Shown here: positions 9,530 through 19,513 of the stretch, piece after piece
Position numbering within the stretch: position 1 is the stretch's first letter
Layout: each line of letters starts with the position of its first letter
Origin: an uncultured Opitutales bacterium
GTDB lineage: Bacteria; Verrucomicrobiota; Verrucomicrobiia; Opitutales; Seribacteraceae
Assembly: GCA_943787575.1 (NCBI GenBank)
Contig: CALSMY010000015.1
Location: 38,436-102,435 of the forward strand
DNA: 64,000 nt
Direction of reading: 5' to 3'
Program-made: the position numbers and the translations under genes
The notes under the pieces: model-generated
Told to the model about the DNA's origin: nothing
What the model saw: the letters and a program-made list of their open reading frames with translations, nothing else
Databases searched by the model: none

Positions 9530-10864
9530 GTGAACGTAGATATTAAGGATGCGGGCGCTGCTCGTAAAATCGCAACCGTAAGCTTCGAACCTGAAGAGGT
9601 AAGCAAGTTCGAATCAAAAGTCTGTCAAGATCTAGGCAGAATGGTAAGCATTCCAGGCTTTCGTAAAGGAAAAGCCCCGGCCCAGGTGATTCGCAAGAAA
9701 TACGCCAAGGAACTCCATGAGGAATTAAACAGAAAAGTATCGACCTCCGCTTATGAGGCTGTACTTGAGAGAAAAGATATTAAGGTATACTCTGTATTGA
9801 AAGTTGACGCCGGCGAGCTTGAGCCCACACAAGCTGCTGCAGTTGAAGTTACCATTGATATCGAGCCTGAATTTGATTTACCTGCTTATAAAGAGTACGA
9901 ACTCACCGTTGAACCAACCGAAGTGAAGGATGAGGAGGTAGATAAAGAACTCGATGCAATCAGGGAACAACGCGCAAGTTTTGAAGAGGTTGATCGACCT
10001 GCAGAAAAGGGAGACTATGTGAAGTGCTCTTATGAGGGCACGCTTGATGGCCAGGCTGTTGCCGAGTTAGTCCCGGAAAAACCCATGTACGGCAAACAAG
10101 CGAACACTTGGGAGGAAGCAGGAAATGCAACGGGAATGGGAGTGGATGCAATTGCCGAAGGCGTGGTCGGCATGAAAACAGGCGACAAAAAGGAGATTAA
10201 TGCCGATTTCCCCAAGGATTTTGAGGTTACTCCCCTGGCAGGCAAGACGGTAATTTATCAATTGGAAATCCATGAAGTCCGTGAAAAGAAAGCTCCTAAA
10301 TTAGAAGACGAAGAGTTCCTTAAGTCATTAAAGATCGAAAGTGTAAAAGAACTGAAGGAAAAAGTAGTTGAACAAATTAAAACGCGCAAACAACAGGAAA
10401 ACGAAAACCTGAAGCGTAAACAAATCACCCAGAAAATCCTGGACATGGATGATTTCCCCTTACCCCAGCAAGCTGCTGAAGAAGAGTCTAAGGCCATCTT
10501 TCAGAACCGTATCCAACAGGCTTCAAGTCAGGGCACCAAGCAGGATGAAATCGAAAAGAACCGAGATGAATGGTGGAAGGAGTGCCAGACTCAAGGGCAA
10601 GCACGATTGAAACTTACCTTGGTTTTATCCAAAATAGCCGAAGAAGAGAAAATTACAGTCGAAAAGGAAGACCTCGCTCAAGCCGCTACCCGTGAAGCAA
10701 TGATGAGAAGAGAAGATCCTACAAAATTCATTAAAGAACTCTCCCAGGATCGAGCCAGGCTTAACCGATTGCGTGAGGATATCGTTTACGATAAAACTTT
10801 AATCAAAATTGCCGAGTTGTCCAAAGAACAGATTTGCGACATCGAGGGTGAGCATACACACTAA
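9530..10864 (+). CDS. tig: Trigger factor chaperone
   Basis: The ribosome-associated chaperone and peptidyl-prolyl isomerase that meets nascent chains at the exit tunnel. The 444-residue protein has the N-terminal ribosome-docking signature IPGFRKGKAPAQVIRKKY near residues 43-60, a central FKBP-like PPIase domain (about 150-245, with YVKCSYEGTLDG and a long insertion GKQANTWEEAG), and a helical C-terminal cradle rich in Lys and Glu. The start is GTG at 9530, with no clear Shine-Dalgarno. It leads tig-clpP-clpX, the common order of chaperone followed by protease and unfoldase. Confidence 0.95.
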   Translation: MNVDIKDAGAARKIATVSFEPEEVSKFESKVCQDLGRMVSIPGFRKGKAPAQVIRKKYAKELHEELNRKVSTSAYEAVLERKDIKVYSVLKVDAGELEPTQAAAVEVTIDIEPEFDLPAYKEYELTVEPTEVKDEEVDKELDAIREQRASFEEVDRPAEKGDYVKCSYEGTLDGQAVAELVPEKPMYGKQANTWEEAGNATGMGVDAIAEGVVGMKTGDKKEINADFPKDFEVTPLAGKTVIYQLEIHEVREKKAPKLEDEEFLKSLKIESVKELKEKVVEQIKTRKQQENENLKRKQITQKILDMDDFPLPQQAAEEESKAIFQNRIQQASSQGTKQDEIEKNRDEWWKECQTQGQARLKLTLVLSKIAEEEKITVEKEDLAQAATREAMMRREDPTKFIKELSQDRARLNRLREDIVYDKTLIKIAELSKEQICDIEGEHTH

Positions 10865-10870
10865 TTGATC

Positions 10871-11470
10871 ATGGGCGCTTATTTACCACTTCCATATGTA
10901 TACGAACGCGAAGGTCGCCAGGAGCGGGCTTGGGATATTTACAGTCGATTACTTAGGGATCGGATTGTCTTTGTCGGTACTCCTATTGATGACTATGTTG
11001 CCAATTCCATAATTGCCCAGCTACTCTTCCTACAGATGGAGGATCCTAAAAAGGCGGTTCATCTATACATCAATTCCCCTGGTGGTAGCGTTTCTGATGG
11101 AATGGCGATTTATGACACCCTGAAGTTCATGCAATGTGATGTGATCACTTATTGCATCGGTATGGCGGCTAGTATGTCCACCGTTCTTCTAGCAGCTGGT
11201 ACTCCTGGTAAAAGGTATGCCCTTCCCAACAGTCGTGTAATGATCCATCAACCTAGCGGTGGTGCTGGTGGACAAACTTCTGATATTTCCATTGCTGCAA
11301 AAGAAATTTTGCGTTGGAGAAGTACAATTAATCAAGTTCTCTCCGAACATAGCGGTAAATCGGTCGAGCAAATTGAAAAAGATTCAGACCGAGACTACTA
11401 TATGTCAGCTGAAGAAGCTAAGGATTATGGCCTCGTGGACGAAGTAATTTCCAAAAAGCCAACCGATTAA
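10871..11470 (+). CDS. clpP: ATP-dependent Clp protease proteolytic subunit
   Basis: The serine protease chamber that degrades proteins delivered by ClpX. The 199-residue protein carries the full catalytic triad: S101 in [11 protein letters not shown]126 in [10 protein letters not shown] and D175 in [13 protein letters not shown]. The N-terminus ([20 protein letters not shown]) and [17 protein letters not shown] segment are canonical. It starts 6 bases after the tig stop; the in-frame TTG at 10865 is a less likely start. No long N-terminal propeptide is evident. Confidence 0.96.
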   Translation: MGAYLPLPYVYEREGRQERAWDIYSRLLRDRIVFVGTPIDDYVANSIIAQLLFLQMEDPKKAVHLYINSPGGSVSDGMAIYDTLKFMQCDVITYCIGMAASMSTVLLAAGTPGKRYALPNSRVMIHQPSGGAGGQTSDISIAAKEILRWRSTINQVLSEHSGKSVEQIEKDSDRDYYMSAEEAKDYGLVDEVISKKPTD

Positions 11471-11481
11471 AAATTTTATCG

Positions 11482-12780
11482 ATGGCTAAGCCTACCAAAA
11501 TCAATTTTTGCTCTTTTTGCGGGAAACCGCAGGGAGAAGTCCGAAAAATGATCGCAGGACCTGCCAGCGTATTTATCTGTGATTCCTGTGTTCGGGTTTG
11601 CAAAACCATCATCGATCGTGAACTGGGGGAGAAAGAACCTCCCAAGAAAAGCTCTGGCAGTAAGCCGGTTTTTAATTTGGTTAAACCCAGCTTGATCAAA
11701 GCACACCTGGACGAGCATGTAATTGGGCAAGATCATGCAAAGAAAGTCTTATCAGTTGCCGTCCACAATCATTATAAAAGATTATCTGCAGAATTGGGGT
11801 CGACTGAGTCGCAAAAGGATTCTCCCTTTCTGCCTCAAGATCTAGAAGAAGTAGAGATAGAAAAAAGCAATGTATTACTCATTGGCCCCACTGGGAGTGG
11901 TAAAACTTTTCTAGCAAGAACCCTAGCGAAACTACTTGATGTTCCCTTTGCCATCGCGGATGCCACGACCCTTACAGAAGCCGGGTATGTTGGTGATGAT
12001 GTCGAAAATATCGTCGTCCGACTATTACAGTCAGCCGATCATGATATCGATCGTGCCCAATGTGGCATCGTATATGTCGATGAGATAGATAAAATAGGCA
12101 GAAAGACCGATAATGTATCCATCACCCGAGATGTATCTGGAGAAGGAGTCCAGCAAGCGTTATTGAAAATACTTGAGGGTACTGTTTGCAATATCCCCCC
12201 GCAGGGTGGCCGAAAACACCCCAATCAAGAGTATGTACAACTTGATACATCCAACATCTTATTCATATGTGGTGGTGCATTTGTTGGCCTAGACGATATC
12301 ATCGGCCAAAGAAAAGGAAAGCGGAGCGTAGGGTACAACACTGGCAAACCACAAAAGACCGAAGAGATTCTTTCCGAGGTTATGCCCGAAGACTTGGTAA
12401 AATTTGGCTTGATTCCTGAGTTCATCGGTCGATTGCCCGTTCTCTCAATTCTTCATGAACTTACACAGTCACAACTTGTTTGCGTCCTGGAACAAACCAA
12501 AAATTCTATCCTCAAGCAATACCGCAAGATGTTCATGCTGGAGGGTGCAGAGCTTCGCTTTACCCGTGAAGCCATTACCGCCATCGCCAAGCAGGCCCTC
12601 ACCATGAAGACTGGTGCCCGGGCATTACGTTCTATTATGGAAGCAGTTATGCTTGATGTGATGTACGAATTGCCAGCGATTGAAGAACCAGTTGAAGTGG
12701 TTATCAATGCAGGTGTAATTAAGGGAAAATCCAAAGCGAAAATTGTTCCTCTCCCCGAAAAGAAAAGAGACGCAGCTTAA
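11482..12780 (+). CDS. clpX: ATP-dependent Clp protease ATP-binding subunit
   Basis: AAA+ unfoldase that recognises substrates and feeds them to ClpP. The 432-residue protein has an N-terminal C4 zinc-binding domain (C10, C13, C33, C36), Walker A GPTGSGKT at 135-142, the pore-region GYVGDDVE, Walker B with VDEIDKI, and the ClpX-specific [15 protein letters not shown] block. The C-terminal small domain keeps the sensor-2 segment [22 protein letters not shown]. It follows clpP by 11 bases and is the last gene of the operon; the convergent subtilase gene ends 46 bases downstream. Confidence 0.97.
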   Translation: MAKPTKINFCSFCGKPQGEVRKMIAGPASVFICDSCVRVCKTIIDRELGEKEPPKKSSGSKPVFNLVKPSLIKAHLDEHVIGQDHAKKVLSVAVHNHYKRLSAELGSTESQKDSPFLPQDLEEVEIEKSNVLLIGPTGSGKTFLARTLAKLLDVPFAIADATTLTEAGYVGDDVENIVVRLLQSADHDIDRAQCGIVYVDEIDKIGRKTDNVSITRDVSGEGVQQALLKILEGTVCNIPPQGGRKHPNQEYVQLDTSNILFICGGAFVGLDDIIGQRKGKRSVGYNTGKPQKTEEILSEVMPEDLVKFGLIPEFIGRLPVLSILHELTQSQLVCVLEQTKNSILKQYRKMFMLEGAELRFTREAITAIAKQALTMKTGARALRSIMEAVMLDVMYELPAIEEPVEVVINAGVIKGKSKAKIVPLPEKKRDAA

Positions 12781-12826
12781 GGCTTTTACTGGATGCGGAA
12801 AAGTAAAGTGTGGTTATGCCACGAAA

Positions 12827-14461
12827 TCAAAACCTAATCGTGCTTTTCCTCACATTATTTTCGGGCCTATCATCTTTTGCACCTGAAGATATTATGAGCC
12901 TTGAATCTATTTGAAGAAATTCATCAACTTCGGAACCTTGGAGGTATAGTTTTTCTGTTCTAATTTCTGCAGGGGCTAAATTGTTGATCCTAAATTTCTT
13001 CTCAGACCCTAGGTAACCTACTACAAGGCTAAGATTATCAAGCCAGGTATTTCCTTGGTTTTGAATAATTACCTCAAAAGGCATTGTGCCAGAAACCAAG
13101 CCGGATTCACCGAAGTAATACCCAACTAAGGCCGGGTCTGAGTAATTCTTATTATCCTTATTTTCTAGCCTACCTAGACTCAAAACCCCATGGCCTGCAA
13201 TTAAATCATAACCCGGCTTGCCCGCTTCATTTGCGTACCGCAGGAGTAAATCCTCAACATCATGACTGGTCAGGGTTGGATCCTTGGAGAGCTCCGCGGC
13301 AATTGAAGCAGAGACAATTGCACTAGATACTGAGGTTCCACTAAACGAAACCATTTCCTGAAGCTCCCACGCGGTAAGTACGCCTACTCCGGGTGCTGCA
13401 ATATCAACACCTTCTCCATAATTCGAAAACGAGGAGACTTGACCACTTTTTCCCACAGAAGAAACTCCAATAACGCCATCGTAGGCAGCGGGAAAATTAA
13501 CTAAACCCTCGCCCTCATTACCAACTGCGGCAATAATGCTGACACCACTTTCTCGAGCATACTCCACTGCCTGTTTTAGTACATTGCTCCCATATTCTCC
13601 ACCAAGGCTTAGGTTGATTACCCTTGCACCATCCTGAACTGCTTTTACGATACCGGAGGCAACTGTGTATGAGTCAGTTTTTCCGGTTTTATCAATTACA
13701 CGGTAAGACAGAATTTCAACCCGAGGAGCAATCCCTTGAACGCCTGAAGTGGTGCCCGCCATAACAGATGCCAATGCAGTGCCATGCCCCTTCCCTTCTT
13801 CCCCGTCATTTCCTAGCAAGTTTGTTTGTTTAATAGATACCCCCGCAAGCATGGGATGAGAGAGATCAACCCCTGAATCCAATAGAGCTACTTTCACACC
13901 GGCACCTAAATTGTCACGATCCTCCCCGCCCCCAAGCCATTTTATGTAGGAGTCAGAAAAACTTGCCTTATCCAAGATCATTTCTTTTCGCGGAGGAAGG
14001 GGTTGGCGCATTGAATAGTTAGGGGATAGTTGGCCGTTAGAAATGTACTCATTTAAGAGGGGGAGAGCTTTTGATGTGTCCAAAATTTTTACCCGAACAA
14101 CGCCAAGTTCTGCGAGGCTTTCAACCAACTTAATTCCATAAGTAGAAGCATTTTTCCTGAGGTTTTCCATACTTTCATTACTTAAACTAAGGACCCAATC
14201 ATTTTCTGGGTTTACTTGCTTAAGCAAATCATCGAATTCCCTTATGGAAGATTGATTAATTTCCTCCAATAATGAATGCTCAAAAGGAAAGACTTCGCCT
14301 TTGGAATTAAAGATTGGTAAGGGTAAATGACTGGGTCGCTTATTTCCCAAGCTTTGGTGCTTTAATTGATTACCTTGAAAAGAGTAATTTTTAGCCAACC
14401 AGAAAGCTACGATTGCACTTACCAGGAGTGCCAACGGAAATACTTTACGGATAAGCAACAT
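12827..14461 (-). CDS. Subtilisin-like serine protease (S8), membrane-anchored or secreted
   Basis: A subtilase of about 545 residues. The N-terminus has basic residues followed by a hydrophobic stretch (residues 8-23) that is a signal peptide or anchor, and then a prodomain-like region to about residue 160. The catalytic triad is complete, with residues numbered from the alternative GTG start at 14467: D197 in ALLDSGVDLSHP, H228 in GHGTALASVMAG and S379 in FSGTSVSSA, with the oxyanion asparagine at N317 in AAVGNEGE. After residue 440 comes a beta-rich domain resembling a CARDB module, which may bind substrate or the cell surface. The ATG at 14461 is used; GTG at 14467 is possible. It is divergent from the FAD oxidoreductase gene. 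The substrate is unknown. Confidence 0.9.
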   Translation of the reverse strand: MLLIRKVFPLALLVSAIVAFWLAKNYSFQGNQLKHQSLGNKRPSHLPLPIFNSKGEVFPFEHSLLEEINQSSIREFDDLLKQVNPENDWVLSLSNESMENLRKNASTYGIKLVESLAELGVVRVKILDTSKALPLLNEYISNGQLSPNYSMRQPLPPRKEMILDKASFSDSYIKWLGGGEDRDNLGAGVKVALLDSGVDLSHPMLAGVSIKQTNLLGNDGEEGKGHGTALASVMAGTTSGVQGIAPRVEILSYRVIDKTGKTDSYTVASGIVKAVQDGARVINLSLGGEYGSNVLKQAVEYARESGVSIIAAVGNEGEGLVNFPAAYDGVIGVSSVGKSGQVSSFSNYGEGVDIAAPGVGVLTAWELQEMVSFSGTSVSSAIVSASIAAELSKDPTLTSHDVEDLLLRYANEAGKPGYDLIAGHGVLSLGRLENKDNKNYSDPALVGYYFGESGLVSGTMPFEVIIQNQGNTWLDNLSLVVGYLGSEKKFRINNLAPAEIRTEKLYLQGSEVDEFLQIDSRLIISSGAKDDRPENNVRKSTIRF

Positions 14462-14523
14462 TTTCACTTAGTTTGACGCAAACAGAGTTGTCCGCAAACT
14501 CATTGAATGATGAAATTTACCCA

Positions 14524-15516
14524 ATGAGTCAGGATATTCTAATTGTAGGTCATGGGCTGGCAGGTGCCATTCTGGCCCACAGCCTACTTGAGCGTGGACA
14601 AAATGTTAGAGTAATAGACTCATGCAGTCCACATTCAGCAACTCAAGTATCTGCCGGTTTGATCAATCCATTCATTGGACCCAAGCTCAATATACCAACA
14701 GATTTTGATAACTGTATGGATGCAAACCTGCATTTTTATCAAATAATTGAAAAACATGCTGAAAAAAAATTCCTTCAGTCTATTGATTTATTTCGTATCT
14801 TTCTAGCAGTTACCCAAAAGGATCGGTGGAATGCGCTTGCTAGTCCTTACAAGAAAAAAACAATCAGCCCTTCGCAATGCAGCGACTCAGGACTCCTTGC
14901 AACCTATGGTGCTGGCGTTACCAAAGCATGGAAATTTGACTCCCAAGGCTTCATTAATTTCTCCCAAAAAAGCCTTTCCTCGCAAGGTCGTTTTCAAGAA
15001 GCGAACTTTGACCCAATGAGATGGACTGATCATTTGGTTATATTTTGCGAAGGATATCGTGTGATAAAAAATCAATGGTTTAACATGCTGCCTTTCGCTC
15101 CCGCTCAAGGTGATGTATTATCAATTGAGTCATCTAAAGGCTTACATGCAAGCAACGGAACTTGGCATATGCCGGATGGAAATAAGGGGTTAGCCAGGGT
15201 AGGTTCAACCTGGAGGCATGAAAATCTGGAATCTGGGCCAAGCCAACGAGCAAGGGATGAGATTTTTAAAAGACTGCAATTTATTCCATCTCTTCAAAAT
15301 GCATCGATAAATTCACATTTAAGTGGAGTACGAAGCGGAACAAAGGATCGTAATCCTATTATTGGCAGGCATCCCAAAATTAAAAGCTACTATCTGTTTA
15401 ACGGCTTTGGTTCAAGAGGATGTAGTACGATTCCATTGGCTGCCCACGAATTCACAAATTTCATTACCCAAGGAATCCCCCTACCCCAACACAAGAATCT
15501 TTCAAGGTTCCTTTAA
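14524..15516 (+). CDS. FAD-dependent oxidoreductase (DAO family), MnmC(o)-like
   Basis: A 330-residue FAD enzyme of the D-amino-acid-oxidase fold. The Rossmann motif GHGLAGA is at residues 9-15, and the family's second block SAGLINPFIG follows at about 60. The C-terminal FAD-contacting segment is GVRSGTKDRNPIIGRHP, then YYLFNGFGSRGCSTIPLAA. This layout resembles the FAD half of MnmC and stand-alone relatives that remove the carboxymethyl group from cmnm5U34 in tRNA. The next gene, 11 bases on, is an MnmM-type methyltransferase, which supports that role by context. The ATG at 14524 gives the canonical start. Other amine or amino-acid oxidase substrates cannot be excluded. Confidence 0.8.
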   Translation: MSQDILIVGHGLAGAILAHSLLERGQNVRVIDSCSPHSATQVSAGLINPFIGPKLNIPTDFDNCMDANLHFYQIIEKHAEKKFLQSIDLFRIFLAVTQKDRWNALASPYKKKTISPSQCSDSGLLATYGAGVTKAWKFDSQGFINFSQKSLSSQGRFQEANFDPMRWTDHLVIFCEGYRVIKNQWFNMLPFAPAQGDVLSIESSKGLHASNGTWHMPDGNKGLARVGSTWRHENLESGPSQRARDEIFKRLQFIPSLQNASINSHLSGVRSGTKDRNPIIGRHPKIKSYYLFNGFGSRGCSTIPLAAHEFTNFITQGIPLPQHKNLSRFL

Positions 15517-15527
15517 GGAGAATCAAA

Positions 15528-16079
15528 ATGAGATTATTTGAACTAGCTCATTCAAAAATTAAAGAAATTATCAAGGTCGGAGATTGTTGCATAGATGCCA
15601 CATTGGGGAATGGACATGATAGCCTTTTTTTGGCTCAACAAATAAGCCCACCGGGTAGAGTGTTCTCTTTTGATATTCAGGAATCTGCCATTCACGAGGC
15701 AGGTAGTAAATTAGATGCTGCGGGGCTCGGGGAATTCGTATCCATCATTCATGACTGCCATACTAATATTGAGGAAAAAGTCCCTATCCAGTACCATGGC
15801 GAGATTGCCATTGCCATGTACAACCTAGGCTACCTACCTGGAGGCAATCACTCAATTAAGACTACTTATGAAACTACGACCAATTCCTTGCTAACAACCT
15901 ATGAACTAATGAAACCCAGCGGACTGATTTCGGTTTTATGCTACCGCGGACATGCTGGTGGTGCTAAAGAATTAGATGAGGTGGAAAAATTATGCAGTGT
16001 ACAAAAATGGAGTTTTGAAAAATTTGAGGGTAGTAATAACCCGACTTCCCCAGTTTTAATAGTAATTAGAAAGAGTTAA
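15528..16079 (+). CDS. mnmM: MnmM/YtqB-type SAM-dependent methyltransferase
   Basis: A 183-residue class I methyltransferase of the family named rRNA methylase in older annotation. The Bacillus member YtqB, now MnmM, methylates the aminomethyl group of wobble uridine 34 in tRNA. The SAM motif is IDATLGNGHDS at residues 22-32, and the family-specific NLGYLPGGNHSI block is at 99-110. The start has a strong Shine-Dalgarno (AAGGAG, 7 bases before ATG), unusual in this window. It is probably co-transcribed with the upstream FAD oxidase. Its TAA stop shares bases with the stop of the convergent fabV gene at 16076-16079. Confidence 0.85.
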   Translation: MRLFELAHSKIKEIIKVGDCCIDATLGNGHDSLFLAQQISPPGRVFSFDIQESAIHEAGSKLDAAGLGEFVSIIHDCHTNIEEKVPIQYHGEIAIAMYNLGYLPGGNHSIKTTYETTTNSLLTTYELMKPSGLISVLCYRGHAGGAKELDEVEKLCSVQKWSFEKFEGSNNPTSPVLIVIRKS

Positions 16080-17266
16080 TAAGGGTTAACCGGATCTACA
16101 TCTAAATCATAATCCACACCATCAACACCAAAGCCAAACAAGCGAAGGAATTCTTGTTGGTATTCTTCAAAATTGGTCAGCTCCAAAAGTGTATCAGTAT
16201 TAACAAGTGGCCAAAGTTCTTTAATTTTAATTTGAATCTCCTCTGCCATCTCCCAGTCATCCAGCCTGATTCGTTGAGCTTCGTCGAGGTCAAGGGAAGC
16301 ATTCTCTCCGTACAGGCGATCACGAAACAATCGATTAGTTTGCTCAATACAGCCCTCATGGGTGCCTTGCTCTCGCATAACCTTAAACAGAATAGACACA
16401 TATAAAGGCACGACCGGGATAGCAGAGCTGGCTTGAGTCACTACTGCTTTATTAACTGATACATAGGCACTACCCCCGCAAGAACTAAGCATTTGTTGGT
16501 TTAAGGAAAGAGCTGTTTCCTCTAGATGGGCTTTTGCCCGACCAATAGTTCCATTGCGATAGATTGGCCAAGTTACCTCCGGACCGACATAGGAATAAGC
16601 TAAATTAACACAACCCTTTGCCAAAAGACCCTCTTCTAAAAGTCGGTCAGTCCAAAGTTTCCAGTCGTCTCCACCCATGACTCTTTCGGTTTGAAAGAGT
16701 TCATCATCATTTGCTGGATCAATAGACACATCTTTGACCTCTTTACGGTCAGTATTTAAGGTTTTATTCTTATAAATCATGCCTACTGGCTTGAGGCATG
16801 CACGATAATTTTCACCGCTAGTCGGATCGGTTCGACGTGGTGAGGCGAGGCTGTATATCACGAGGTCAAAATCCCCTCCCATCTCCTTTGCTTTTTTAAT
16901 CACTTCATCTTTACAGGCATCAGAAAAGGCATCTCCATTAATATCCTCGGCAATAAGATTATTTTCCGCAGCTAATTTACGAAAGGCAGAAATATTATAA
17001 TGCCCCGGACTGCCAGGCTTGCCCTCTTTAGGTTCTCTTTCAAATGAGACACCGAGGGTATCAGCATTATTAGCAAAGGCCGCAGAGATTCGACTGGCAA
17101 GTCCGTACCCTGTTGACGCACCTATGACCAGGACCCGGCGTGGCCCCTTGCCCTTAGCTAATTTAACCTGAGAAGCTAACTCCGCCTGAGACTGGACATT
17201 TTCTAAGCAACCTGTTGGATGCGATGTGATACAGACGAAACCCTTGATTCTTGGTTTGATAATCAT
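16076..17266 (-). CDS. fabV: Trans-2-enoyl-ACP/CoA reductase, FabV type
   Basis: The last reductive step of fatty-acid elongation, using NADH. The 396-residue size, the N-terminal IIKPRIKGFVCITSHPTGC and the IGASTGYGLASRI dinucleotide motif are typical of FabV rather than FabI. The catalytic pair is Y236 and K245, giving the Y-x8-K spacing specific to FabV (PIYRNGTIGRAK). Members of this family are insensitive to triclosan in the organisms studied. The ATG at 17266 is canonical; upstream in-frame codons to 17350 do not match the family. No other fatty-acid gene is adjacent. Confidence 0.96.
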   Translation of the reverse strand: MIIKPRIKGFVCITSHPTGCLENVQSQAELASQVKLAKGKGPRRVLVIGASTGYGLASRISAAFANNADTLGVSFEREPKEGKPGSPGHYNISAFRKLAAENNLIAEDINGDAFSDACKDEVIKKAKEMGGDFDLVIYSLASPRRTDPTSGENYRACLKPVGMIYKNKTLNTDRKEVKDVSIDPANDDELFQTERVMGGDDWKLWTDRLLEEGLLAKGCVNLAYSYVGPEVTWPIYRNGTIGRAKAHLEETALSLNQQMLSSCGGSAYVSVNKAVVTQASSAIPVVPLYVSILFKVMREQGTHEGCIEQTNRLFRDRLYGENASLDLDEAQRIRLDDWEMAEEIQIKIKELWPLVNTDTLLELTNFEEYQQEFLRLFGFGVDGVDYDLDVDPVNPY

Positions 17267-17354
17267 AGCAAATAAGCAATTAAATTCTTTGAGTAATAAG
17301 ATTGTATGCTTCATGTTACTAGCAAGATAATTAAACCGAAGAAAGCTCAATCAC

Positions 17355-17750
17355 TTGAAATCCCAACGATCCAAAAAATACAAACGGAACAAATCCAAGG
17401 AACAGGATCTAGTTTCATCTTTTATGAACTTACCCGCAGAGTTAGCAGAGCGAAAACCCCGACATCCCATATCCATGGAATCTTTAGTGGAGAAGGTATG
17501 GGAAGATTGGGGGATTGGAGAAGATGAGACCGCCGAAGGAATTATTTCAGGGAATTGGCAGAAAATAGTCGGGAAATACCTATCAGCTAAATGTGCTCCT
17601 GTTAACCTATCAAAAGATGGCAAGACTTTACAAATTCGTGCCTCCAGTAGTACAATCAAGCAGGAATTAAGCTTTAAGAAGCCTGAAGTATTAAAAAAGA
17701 TTAATAAATTAAAAAAATGCCAAAGGGTTACTCAGTTGCGAATCCTCTAA
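17355..17750 (+). CDS. DUF721 (DciA-like) protein
   Basis: A 131-residue protein with a strongly basic, lysine-rich N-terminus (about 20 residues) and a C-terminal DUF721 domain. The domain core shows as WQKIVGKYLSAKCAPVNL and LQIRASSSTIKQELSFKKPEVLKKIN. In many bacteria the DUF721 protein DciA loads the replicative helicase DnaB, so a replication role is plausible, but the order here (basic tail first, domain last) should be compared with true DciA. The start is TTG at 17355. It is divergent from fabV and its TAA stop overlaps the TAG of the convergent POT transporter gene at 17747-17750. Confidence 0.75.
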   Translation: MKSQRSKKYKRNKSKEQDLVSSFMNLPAELAERKPRHPISMESLVEKVWEDWGIGEDETAEGIISGNWQKIVGKYLSAKCAPVNLSKDGKTLQIRASSSTIKQELSFKKPEVLKKINKLKKCQRVTQLRIL

Positions 17751-19216
17751 TCGTCTTCGGTACAAGTTGCGCTCCTATCCTGAAGGAACTCATTGACTGT
17801 ATATTTACGGGAGATAAAAATGTATAAAGTAGCACCCGCGGTCATTAATAAGGTCCAAAACCAAAATTCATTCGACACCTCTAACCTTGAGGCACCTTGT
17901 TCATCGGCTAGTAGAAACTTCACTCCAGATGTCAGGTAATTACCAAGGGATACGGTAAGCAAAAACAACGCCATAACCAAAGACTTCATCGCCTTAGGAG
18001 CTTGGGTGTAAGCGAACTCTAGGCAGGTGATGGAGACCATGACTTCGGATGCAGTCAAAATAAGACAGGCAAAAACTTGCCACCCTACATGCAAAACCCG
18101 GCCCATTTCTACGAACTCCTGAATCACGGAGACTAAAACGAAAGCAAGGACCATCAACCAAAGTCCAATTCCCATCTTGCGAAGTGAGGTAAGTTTGTAG
18201 AAATGCTCTGTCAGGGGGTAAATAAAGCGGCTGAATAAAGGTACTAATAAAAGAATAAAAAGCGGGTTAAATACTGCCGAGACTTGAGCTGGCAATAATT
18301 CGTACCCGCCAAACATAGGTATCCAGGCTGGGAGAACGCAGTCCAATTGGCGGCATTGTACCTGCCACAGCGTACCTATCTGATCAAATAAAGCCCAAAA
18401 CAAGATAATGAACGAAAAGATAAGCCATAGTTTAGCAAGGCTGCGAAGATTGTCTTGATTTACCAACTGGCTAAAATAAGCCTTACCGACAGGTTGCACG
18501 TGAGTGAACTCCTTGCGCCCCATCCAGAAAAGTAAGGTTGCAACTGCCATTAATATACCCGGCAGGCCGAAAGCATAGTGATGACCAAAAATTGTTTCGC
18601 CTGGTTGCTTTTCTCCAACAATCCATGCAAAAAACGGATAAATGGATTCACCTAAAGTTCCGGGTATTCTTTTGGCTTCGAGCAGGAAAGGCGTTAAAAG
18701 ACCTGATAAAAATGCACCCATATTGATTGATAAATAAAACCAACCAAATACTTTTGGGAGCAATCCTGCATTGGATCTACCAAACTGATCTCCCACATGT
18801 GCAGAAACACAAGGCTTGATGCCACCAGAACCCACCGCAATTAATCCAAGTCCGACAAGGAGGAAAACCCGGGTGTCCCCAACCCATCCCATGCAAGCCA
18901 AGCAGGCATGGCCTAAGCAGTAGACTAAAGAAAGCAAGAGAATCGTTTTGTACTTCCCCCAAAGTGCATCTGCTACAATACCTCCAAGAATGGGAAATAA
19001 GTAAGCAGACCCTACAAATAAATGAACCCAAGCCTCTGCCTCCTTGTTGCCAAATACATCTAATGTACCATCTGATTGGCAAAGGTAGGTAGTCATGTAA
19101 ACCAAAAGAATTGAGCGCATCCCATAGAAGGAAAACCGCTCTGCCAGCTCATTCCCGACAATAAAGGGAATACCTGGGGGCATACCTTTAAGTTCCAATG
19201 GAGTTTTGCGGTACAC
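17747..19216 (-). CDS. POT-family proton-coupled peptide transporter
   Basis: A 489-residue major-facilitator protein of the POT/PTR2 family that imports di- and tripeptides with protons across the inner membrane. The first-helix motif ELAERFSFYG (ExxERFxYY type) is near residue 28, GGIVADALWGKYKTI follows in the loop after helix 2, and GSGGIKPCVSAHVGDQF after that; all are family signatures. Twelve or more hydrophobic segments are visible. The start is GTG at 19216. It lies 6 bases downstream of a small membrane-protein gene on the same strand, so the two may be co-transcribed. Confidence 0.92.
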   Translation of the reverse strand: MYRKTPLELKGMPPGIPFIVGNELAERFSFYGMRSILLVYMTTYLCQSDGTLDVFGNKEAEAWVHLFVGSAYLFPILGGIVADALWGKYKTILLLSLVYCLGHACLACMGWVGDTRVFLLVGLGLIAVGSGGIKPCVSAHVGDQFGRSNAGLLPKVFGWFYLSINMGAFLSGLLTPFLLEAKRIPGTLGESIYPFFAWIVGEKQPGETIFGHHYAFGLPGILMAVATLLFWMGRKEFTHVQPVGKAYFSQLVNQDNLRSLAKLWLIFSFIILFWALFDQIGTLWQVQCRQLDCVLPAWIPMFGGYELLPAQVSAVFNPLFILLLVPLFSRFIYPLTEHFYKLTSLRKMGIGLWLMVLAFVLVSVIQEFVEMGRVLHVGWQVFACLILTASEVMVSITCLEFAYTQAPKAMKSLVMALFLLTVSLGNYLTSGVKFLLADEQGASRLEVSNEFWFWTLLMTAGATLYIFISRKYTVNEFLQDRSATCTEDD

Positions 19217-19222
19217 AATACT

Positions 19223-19513
19223 TTAGTTACGATTGAATTGCTCAGCCTCTCTCCTACGAGCAACCTCACGGTCTAGGTCTTCCAGTACTTTATTTTTCTC
19301 TGAAGATATCGTACCCTCTACGCCCGACGACGAATGGTCTAAGTCATTGGAGGCAGTGCACCTTGACCTCGCCAAAGCGAAAACATTCAAAACTGCACCA
19401 ATTAAACATCCACCCACAACCCCTAAGGAATATTCCATTAATGAAGCTACAGATATTCCCAGAAAAACTAAAATATTAGCTAAGGATAGAAAGGTTTTAT
19501 TAAAAGAAGGCAT
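19223..19513 (-). CDS. Small membrane protein, uncharacterised
   Basis: A 96-residue protein with two closely spaced hydrophobic segments (residues 8-26 and 28-47) followed by a charged soluble tail whose last 30 residues (NKVLEDLDREVARRREAEQ) look like a short coiled coil. It is not recognised. It ends 6 bases before the peptide-transporter start, suggesting shared transcription. The opposite strand is also open across this region but lacks any membrane or domain signature, so the minus-strand reading is preferred. Confidence 0.6.
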   Translation of the reverse strand: MPSFNKTFLSLANILVFLGISVASLMEYSLGVVGGCLIGAVLNVFALARSRCTASNDLDHSSSGVEGTISSEKNKVLEDLDREVARRREAEQFNRN

